Of a DNA stretch of 9,061 nucleotides, positions 5,109-9,061 are shown piece by piece (the first letter of the stretch is position 1; each line of letters starts with the position of its first letter). The translations under genes and the position numbers were made by a program. The notes beneath the pieces are model-generated. The model did no database searches. It saw only the letters and a list, made by a program, of their open reading frames with translations, and was not told the DNA's origin. Source of the stretch: CAZEGC01 sp964511635 (GTDB lineage: Bacteria; Patescibacteriota; Saccharimonadia; Saccharimonadales; Saccharimonadaceae); contig CAZEGC010000031.1 in assembly GCA_964511635.1 (NCBI GenBank), positions 1-9,061 on the forward strand, in the 5' to 3' direction.

Positions 5109-6287
5109 ATGATCACTAAACTAAACAAAAACAACCAAGCCTTCACCATAGTAGAACTCCTAATAGTCATAGTAGTAATAGGCATACTAGCTGCTATTAC
5201 TATAGTTGCCTATAACGGCATCCAAAATAGAGCCCGCACCACTACTTTAAAAAGCGACCTCCGCCAAGCCCAGACTCAACTGGAACTAGCGCGCGTAGAC
5301 ACTAGCTCTTATCCTAGTAACGATAGCAAGCTAAACAAAAGCCCTGACACCTATTTTGAATACGACTCTCTAAATAGTGGTAATGGCTACTGCCTAACTG
5401 CCACTCACACTGCTACAGACGCAGGAGCTTACCACATATCTAGCACTACTGGCACTATTCAAGAAGGGCCGTGTAGTGGACATAGTGGCACTGCACCTGG
5501 GGTAGGTGGTGGCGGCGTAGCTCTCAGCTGTCCAACCGGCTTCATTCCTGTTCCTGGCAATAGTTTATTTAATCAAGATGATTTTTGTGTTATGAAATAC
5601 CAAGCTAAAAATGACGGTGACAGTGCTGTCTCGCGAGCCGCCGACACCCCTTGGGTGTCTATATCTCAAACCAATGCCATGGCAGCCGCTCAAACTGCCT
5701 GTGATGGTTGCGGTCTTATAACTGAAGCCCAATGGCTAACCATAGCCCACAACGTTCTAAATGTTAACTCTAACTGGACTGGTGGCAGTGTAGGGAGTGG
5801 TCAGCTATACCGCGGCCACAGTGATGATGCCCCAACGAGCACTCTCGCCGCCAGTTCCGATGACAGTAACGGCTACTACGGTACCGGCAACAGTGGCAGT
5901 AGTGAGCAGCGTCGCACCCACTTCCTTTCAAATGGTGAAGTTATCTGGGATTTAGCAGGCAACGTCTGGGAGTGGACGACTGGTCAAACTAGTGGCGGTC
6001 GACCAGGTGCTAGCGGAATAGCCTGGCGTGACTGGAATGCCGTAGAAGGTACGGGCGACTTAAGTCCGAGTCCGTTTCCGGCCTTTGGCACCCCAGTAGC
6101 CAGTAATTGGACCCACTCACAGAGCATAGGGATGCTCTACTCTGACAGTAGTCAGACGACGACTATTCACGGCTTCCGTCGAGGCGGCTCCCGCATTAGT
6201 AATGCTGGTGTGTTTACGCTAGCCTTGAGTCAGGTGCCCAGCACTTCCGCCAGCAACCTTGGCTTCCGCGCTACGCTTGAACCGTAG
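5109..6287 (+). CDS. Type IV prepilin-like protein fused to an FGE-like C-type-lectin domain; probable DGR variable protein
   Basis: 392 residues. A class III signal (residues 1-11, basic, ending Q10-A11) precedes the pilin helix FTIVELLIVIVVIGILAA, with the conserved Glu at mature position 5 (E16); A11 replaces the usual Gly before cleavage. The pilin part runs to about 125, with C95 and C122. A Gly-rich hinge (128-137) leads to an FGE-sulfatase-like domain (141-392): CPTGFIPVPGN, the hallmark DLAGNVWEWT (281-290), RRGGS (357-361) and the closing GFRATL. The C-terminal half has no cysteine, so formylglycine-generating catalysis is not expected; a ligand-binding lectin fold is. The ending closely resembles variable proteins diversified by DGRs in candidate-phyla bacteria. 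A pilus-tip or surface adhesin is the likely role. It ends 2 bases from the convergent ychF. DGR targeting is inferred; the fusion is seen. Confidence 0.85.
   Translation: MITKLNKNNQAFTIVELLIVIVVIGILAAITIVAYNGIQNRARTTTLKSDLRQAQTQLELARVDTSSYPSNDSKLNKSPDTYFEYDSLNSGNGYCLTATHTATDAGAYHISSTTGTIQEGPCSGHSGTAPGVGGGGVALSCPTGFIPVPGNSLFNQDDFCVMKYQAKNDGDSAVSRAADTPWVSISQTNAMAAAQTACDGCGLITEAQWLTIAHNVLNVNSNWTGGSVGSGQLYRGHSDDAPTSTLAASSDDSNGYYGTGNSGSSEQRRTHFLSNGEVIWDLAGNVWEWTTGQTSGGRPGASGIAWRDWNAVEGTGDLSPSPFPAFGTPVASNWTHSQSIGMLYSDSSQTTTIHGFRRGGSRISNAGVFTLALSQVPSTSASNLGFRATLEP
6177..6287 (+). other. Candidate DGR variable region at the 3' end of the pilin-lectin gene
   Basis: Residues 357-392 follow the pattern RGGS-x(4)-AGVF-x-L-x-L-x(3)-PS-x(5)-GFR, seen in FGE-type DGR variable proteins, where the x positions are often Asn codons in the template. 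Here several of those positions are A, S, T or N encoded by GCC, AGT, ACT, TCC and AAC, as expected if AAC/AAT codons were changed at adenines. Not every x position fits (CAG and GTG occur). Scaffold residues between them are conserved. No template repeat or reverse transcriptase is present in the window. Confidence 0.45.
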
Positions 6288-6289
6288 GT

Positions 6290-7369
6290 CTAAACATTAA
6301 ACCGAAACTCAACCACATCACCTGGTTGCATGATGTAATCTTTGCCCTCGGTGCGGATCTTGCCGGCGCTTTTAGCGGCGGCCTCGGAGCCGGCGGCGAC
6401 CAGATCGTCATAACTTACAACTTGGGCAGCGATAAAGCCGCGTTCAAAATCAGTGTGAATGACACCAGATGCTTGCGGGGCAGTGGAGCCTTTTTTGATT
6501 GTCCAGGCGCGGACTTCTTTTGGCCCGGCGGTCAGGTAGCTCTGCAAGCCTAGTGTGTCGTATGCCGCGTGGATCATTTGCAGCAAGCCTGTCTCGTGGA
6601 CGCCGTAACTTTCTAGTAGTTCTAGCGCTTCTTTTTGGTCGAGCCCCTTTAATTCTTCTTCTAGTTTTGCGGATACAAAAATTGTTCGGGCTGGTGTAAC
6701 TAGGGACGCTAGTTCCTGTTGTTTTGATTCATCGGCTAGCACGTCCTCATCAACGTTAAAGGCATAAATTACTGGCTTTGCAGTCAGCAGATGCAGGTCA
6801 CCGATTTGTTCGTCATCGAGCGAGTCCAGCGCCGATAGCGGCGTGCCGGCTTGAAGCGCATCAAGCAACGACTGCAGATAAACTACACCGGCGCGAGCGG
6901 CGGGGCTAGCTTTAGATTCTTTTTGTAATTTAGGTAGTCGATTTTCAATCGTTTGAATATCTGCCAGAATCAGTTCAGTATTGATAATTTCTATATCACT
7001 TTTCGGATCAACACGGTCTGATACATGTACGACGTCGCCGCTAGTAAAAGCACGAACCACATGAACAATTGCGCTACATTGGCGGATGTTTGCCAGGAAT
7101 TTGTTACCTAGACCTTCGCCCTCGCTAGCACCAGCCACTAGACCAGCAATATCGACGAAGGTGACGGTAGCGGGAATTACTTTCTCGCTTGAATATATAT
7201 TTTGCAAAGTAGTTAATCGATCATCTGGAACTGGAACAATGCCCGTGTTAGGCTCTATGGTCGCAAAAGGGTAGTTAGCGGCTAATATATCATTATTTGT
7301 TAAGGCATTAAAAAGGGTCGATTTACCAACGTTTGGCAACCCGACGATGCCGATTTGAAGTGAACTCAT
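6290..7369 (-). CDS. ychF: YchF/Ola1-family P-loop NTPase
   Basis: YchF is a universally conserved TRAFAC-class NTPase that associates with ribosomes and, unusually for the class, prefers ATP in several organisms. The 359-residue product is full length. G1 is GLPNVGKS (10-17), G3 is DIAGLV (73-78), and the G4 position reads N205-V-D-E208: the family's NxxE form rather than NKxD, matching relaxed guanine specificity. A helical insert (about 130-175, including ADIQTIENRLPKLQKES) corresponds to the family coiled coil, and the C-terminal TGS domain (about 276-359) contains YLTAGPKEVRAW, HTDFERGFIAA and MQPGDVVEFRFNV. ATG at 7369 follows -10-like sequences directly with no Shine-Dalgarno. It is divergent from the 7532 gene and convergent with the pilin-lectin gene. 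Confidence 0.97.
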   Translation of the reverse strand: MSSLQIGIVGLPNVGKSTLFNALTNNDILAANYPFATIEPNTGIVPVPDDRLTTLQNIYSSEKVIPATVTFVDIAGLVAGASEGEGLGNKFLANIRQCSAIVHVVRAFTSGDVVHVSDRVDPKSDIEIINTELILADIQTIENRLPKLQKESKASPAARAGVVYLQSLLDALQAGTPLSALDSLDDEQIGDLHLLTAKPVIYAFNVDEDVLADESKQQELASLVTPARTIFVSAKLEEELKGLDQKEALELLESYGVHETGLLQMIHAAYDTLGLQSYLTAGPKEVRAWTIKKGSTAPQASGVIHTDFERGFIAAQVVSYDDLVAAGSEAAAKSAGKIRTEGKDYIMQPGDVVEFRFNV

Positions 7370-7376
7370 ATTTATT

Positions 7377-7387
7377 ACTATACTATA
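7377..7387 (-). promoter_or_regulatory. Overlapping -10 elements for ychF
   Basis: On the - strand TATAGT occurs twice, overlapping by one base (7387-7382 and 7382-7377). The proximal copy would start transcription at about 7370, at the ATG (7369), and the distal copy about 5 bases earlier. Either gives a leaderless or near-leaderless mRNA. No convincing -35 hexamer is seen, so this call is moderate. Confidence 0.4.
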
Positions 7388-7416
7388 ATTATCTAGTAAT
7401 AGGGCATTGGTGAGCT

Positions 7417-7462
7417 GCTAGTAAGCTTAGCGAATATTATAATATTCGCTAAGCTTACTAGC
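7417..7462. repeat. 46-bp perfect palindrome in the divergent ychF/7532 intergenic region
   Basis: Bases 7417-7439 are the exact reverse complement of 7440-7462: 23-bp arms with no spacer and an AT-rich centre. Each arm contains CTAGTAA and AAGCTTAGCG; CTAGTAA also occurs alone at 7393-7399. The palindrome lies upstream of both flanking genes and has no adjacent T-tract on either strand (the nearest, 7479-7484, is 16 bases away), so it is not placed as a terminator. An operator, cruciform-forming element or degenerate mobile-element end are possibilities. Confidence 0.9.
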
Positions 7463-7473
7463 CCTAATGACGG

Positions 7474-7502
7474 TTGTGTTTTTTGTACATCTTTTATATA
7501 GT
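7474..7502 (+). promoter_or_regulatory. Promoter of the 7532 gene
   Basis: TTGTGT (7474-7479), a 17-base spacer and TATAGT (7497-7502) give a start near 7509 and a leader of about 23 bases holding AAAGGA (7519-7524), a Shine-Dalgarno sequence 7 bases before GTG 7532. Other AT-rich hexamers nearby (TATACA 7504-7509) are alternatives. The palindrome ends 11 bases upstream of the -35. Confidence 0.45.
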
Positions 7503-7531
7503 TTATACAACGTAACGTAAAGGATATAACA

Positions 7532-8005
7532 GTGATTAAATCCAGCACTAAAACTCAAACAGATCGAAAAAAAATCCCTAAAGTGAATATAAATTATGTG
7601 CTTATATCAATCATATTGATTTTGCTTGTTGTAGTGGCTGCACTGATAGCTACTCGAGAATCTGCAAAAAGCCACATAGCAACCCAAGGGGTGTGCACGA
7701 GCGATGACATTGGTAGGTATAATGAAATTCTCGGCTCTACAAATATTGATGCAAGCCAGCTGGCAGAATTCAGCCAGTCACTTGTAGATCGTGAAGGCCA
7801 CCAGGAAGACTCGAATTGTTTATTCATGATTTCCCAAGGTGCAGGCTATAGTGGAGATGAGGAGCAGGCGCTAGCAGCACTTGAGGTGTTAAAGGGTAGA
7901 CCGGCGTATGCTAGCGGTGAAATCAATACTCTAACTAGTCTGCGCGACCTAGAGGCTGTCGTTAGCCCAATGGATGATGAACTGGGCGAACAGGGCAGTA
8001 TGTAG
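7532..8005 (+). CDS. Small single-pass membrane protein of unknown function
   Basis: No family is recognised. The 157-residue product begins with a strongly basic, probably cytoplasmic stretch (STKTQTDRKKIPK), followed by one hydrophobic helix at about residues 22-41 and an exported domain of about 115 residues. That domain has two cysteines (C55, C96) that could form a disulfide, and a helical region around FMISQGAGYSGDEEQALAALEVLKG that resembles a single TPR-like hairpin. It ends acidic (DDELGEQ). The start is GTG, chosen because AAAGGA (7519-7524) sits 7 bases before it and the basic segment and membrane helix follow in proper order. The next gene starts 5 bases after its stop, so the two are probably one operon and may act together at the cell surface, the small protein perhaps as an anchor or assembly factor. 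Confidence 0.75.
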   Translation: MIKSSTKTQTDRKKIPKVNINYVLISIILILLVVVAALIATRESAKSHIATQGVCTSDDIGRYNEILGSTNIDASQLAEFSQSLVDREGHQEDSNCLFMISQGAGYSGDEEQALAALEVLKGRPAYASGEINTLTSLRDLEAVVSPMDDELGEQGSM

Positions 8006-8010
8006 GTGTC

Positions 8011-9061
8011 ATGAGCCCGGCAGTCATACGATACAAAAGTTTGGGAGTGGCAGTTTTATTGCTATCGGCTGCCTGCGTGATAGGTCAGAGTGCAGAGGCT
8101 TTTGCAGGTGTGAACCGTGCCCCTTTAAATGTACCCGAGCAGAACACCAGGAACAGGTGTAGCGCATTTGGCGGCACACATGATGGGCGACTTGGTGCAA
8201 TATGGATATCTAATCACAGCAATTACTACAGGGCAGAGGTTAATGTTAGTAGCAGCGCGATGTCCGTAAGTGTACGCATTCGAGGTTCGGCCATGGGCTG
8301 CCCAGGTCAGCACGGGACAGTCTGGGCGTCCGACATTCAATCTAGAAATCCGAATGCAGGTGCACTAACTAGTCTTAGTGCTACTGTCCTAAACCGAGGT
8401 GATCTTAATAGTGTTGCTGTCGGTAGGTGGACAACGCAGGGTGGGAATGTAACGGCAACGCTTAATCTAGCAGGAATAGCCCCGGCCAATACTACGACCA
8501 GTTCAGTGACTCATCACGCTAATATTGGCCTATATCGTTGCTTTGGACGTGACGGTGATACCGGTGCGCCACTTCAGTGTGCTACGGAAATAGTTCCTAT
8601 AACTGTTATTAGGGCCGGAGCTCCACCGCCACCGCCCGTATGGTCGATTAGAGAGACTGAAGCAACAATCAGCCGGGAAAATGCCAGCGGTACAGTTGTA
8701 GCATCCAACCTAGGTGAGTCGGTCAATGCAATACCTGGCGAGCGGTATGGGTTTTATTATAGGTGGAGGAATCATGGACCGGACAGCACCAATGCATCAA
8801 TAAGTTACCGTCGTACCTATGATTATGCGAGTGGTGCGTCAGCAAGCAATGAAATTTTCTCAAATCGCGCTGCAGGTGTAGCAAATGGGGCAAATGTTTT
8901 TAGCGGCCGAGTCGGTCATACTGGAATTATACCGAATTCTTCACTTGGTGATACTTACTGTATGCTTACCGGTGTTGCTCCGCAGTCTAGCGGTAATAGC
9001 AGTCAGCGTAACGGCACCCAGCTCTGCGTCCGCGTACCCTACCACTACAGCCTAAACCCAC
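8011..9061 (+). CDS. Large exported surface protein with DUF11-like beta domain, 3' end missing
   Basis: The frame is open from ATG 8011 to the window end (350 codons visible, no stop). Residues 1-32 form a signal peptide: basic start, hydrophobic core GVAVLLLSAACVIG, and a good signal-peptidase I site A28-E-A-F-A32 before Gly33. An SAAC tetrapeptide (19-22) could mimic a lipobox but lies inside the hydrophobic core. Residues ~33-200 are Ser/Asn/Thr-rich and beta-like, with cysteines at 50, 97, 177 and 190. A proline hinge (205-209) leads to a second beta domain containing PGERYGFYYRWRNHGPDSTNA, which resembles the DUF11 pattern (xNxGP), and ending with TYC...LCVRVPYHYSLNP. A stalk-like adhesin or wall protein is plausible but unproven. 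The Shine-Dalgarno is weak (AGGTG too close to ATG), so translation may be coupled to the upstream gene. Confidence 0.8.
   Translation, partial: MSPAVIRYKSLGVAVLLLSAACVIGQSAEAFAGVNRAPLNVPEQNTRNRCSAFGGTHDGRLGAIWISNHSNYYRAEVNVSSSAMSVSVRIRGSAMGCPGQHGTVWASDIQSRNPNAGALTSLSATVLNRGDLNSVAVGRWTTQGGNVTATLNLAGIAPANTTTSSVTHHANIGLYRCFGRDGDTGAPLQCATEIVPITVIRAGAPPPPPVWSIRETEATISRENASGTVVASNLGESVNAIPGERYGFYYRWRNHGPDSTNASISYRRTYDYASGASASNEIFSNRAAGVANGANVFSGRVGHTGIIPNSSLGDTYCMLTGVAPQSSGNSSQRNGTQLCVRVPYHYSLNP

Noticed and set aside
8011..8076. Lipoprotein signal (SAAC at residues 19-22) in the large exported protein
   Set aside because: The cysteine sits within the hydrophobic core and a better signal-peptidase I site (AEAFA before Gly33) follows; kept only as an alternative.
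7974..8162. Plus-strand ORF spanning the 7532/8011 junction
   Set aside because: Out of frame with two better-supported genes that have membrane or signal segments; a cysteine/arginine-rich shadow translation.
8125..8340. Minus-strand ORF of 71 codons
   Set aside because: Lies antisense within the large exported protein frame, which stays open for 350 codons to the window edge.
1..9061. CRISPR arrays, tRNA or rRNA genes, insertion-sequence transposases
   Set aside because: Both strands were read for these; no regularly spaced repeats, no cloverleaf and no transposase-like ORF were seen.
1..9061. Alternative genetic code with UGA as glycine
   Set aside because: UGA is used as an ordinary stop at the ends of the serine hydrolase and LPHTG genes, and conserved proteins contain no in-frame UGA.

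Overview
The window looks like part of a small-genome Candidate Phyla Radiation bacterium, most likely Saccharibacteria (TM7). This rests on the short, divergent ribosomal proteins, the gene order, the pilin/lectin surface genes, and an organism-specific style of exported proteins. UGA ends several genes (for example at 3405 and 4921), so the genetic code is the standard bacterial one and not the UGA=Gly code of Gracilibacteria. The taxonomic placement is inference; no marker phylogeny could be run.

Bases 1-4127 are a collinear housekeeping block on the + strand. It holds the 3' part of rpsF (bS6), ssb, rpsR (bS18), a strong RNA hairpin, efp (EF-P with arginine at the modifiable tip), a membrane-anchored penicillin-recognising serine hydrolase with a YoaR/VanW-type N-terminal half, and tlyA (rRNA 2'-O-methyltransferase). 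The last two overlap by 4 bases (ATGA). The bL9 gene that often follows rpsR is not here.

Bases 4128-6287 are accessory surface genes. After tandem promoter-like sequences and a structured leader containing a possible 32-codon ORF comes a secreted, sortase-anchored protein (LPHTG signal). Its codon usage is richer in GAG/GTC/ATC than its neighbours, and a near-perfect 14-bp inverted repeat flanks it. A strong hairpin, probably a terminator, separates it from a type IV prepilin-like protein fused to a formylglycine-generating-enzyme-like (C-type-lectin-fold) domain. That domain lacks the catalytic cysteines and ends like the variable protein of a diversity-generating retroelement (DGR). No reverse transcriptase or template repeat lies in the window.

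Bases 6290-7369 (- strand) hold ychF, which meets the pilin-lectin gene tail to tail with a 2-base gap. Its start faces a divergent intergenic region (7370-7531) with a 46-bp perfect palindrome and a promoter for a rightward pair: a small single-pass membrane protein of unknown function (7532-8005), then a large exported protein (8011 to window end, incomplete) with a proline hinge and a DUF11-like beta domain. Together the accessory genes suggest investment in variable, exported, probably adhesive surface proteins, which would fit a host-attached lifestyle.
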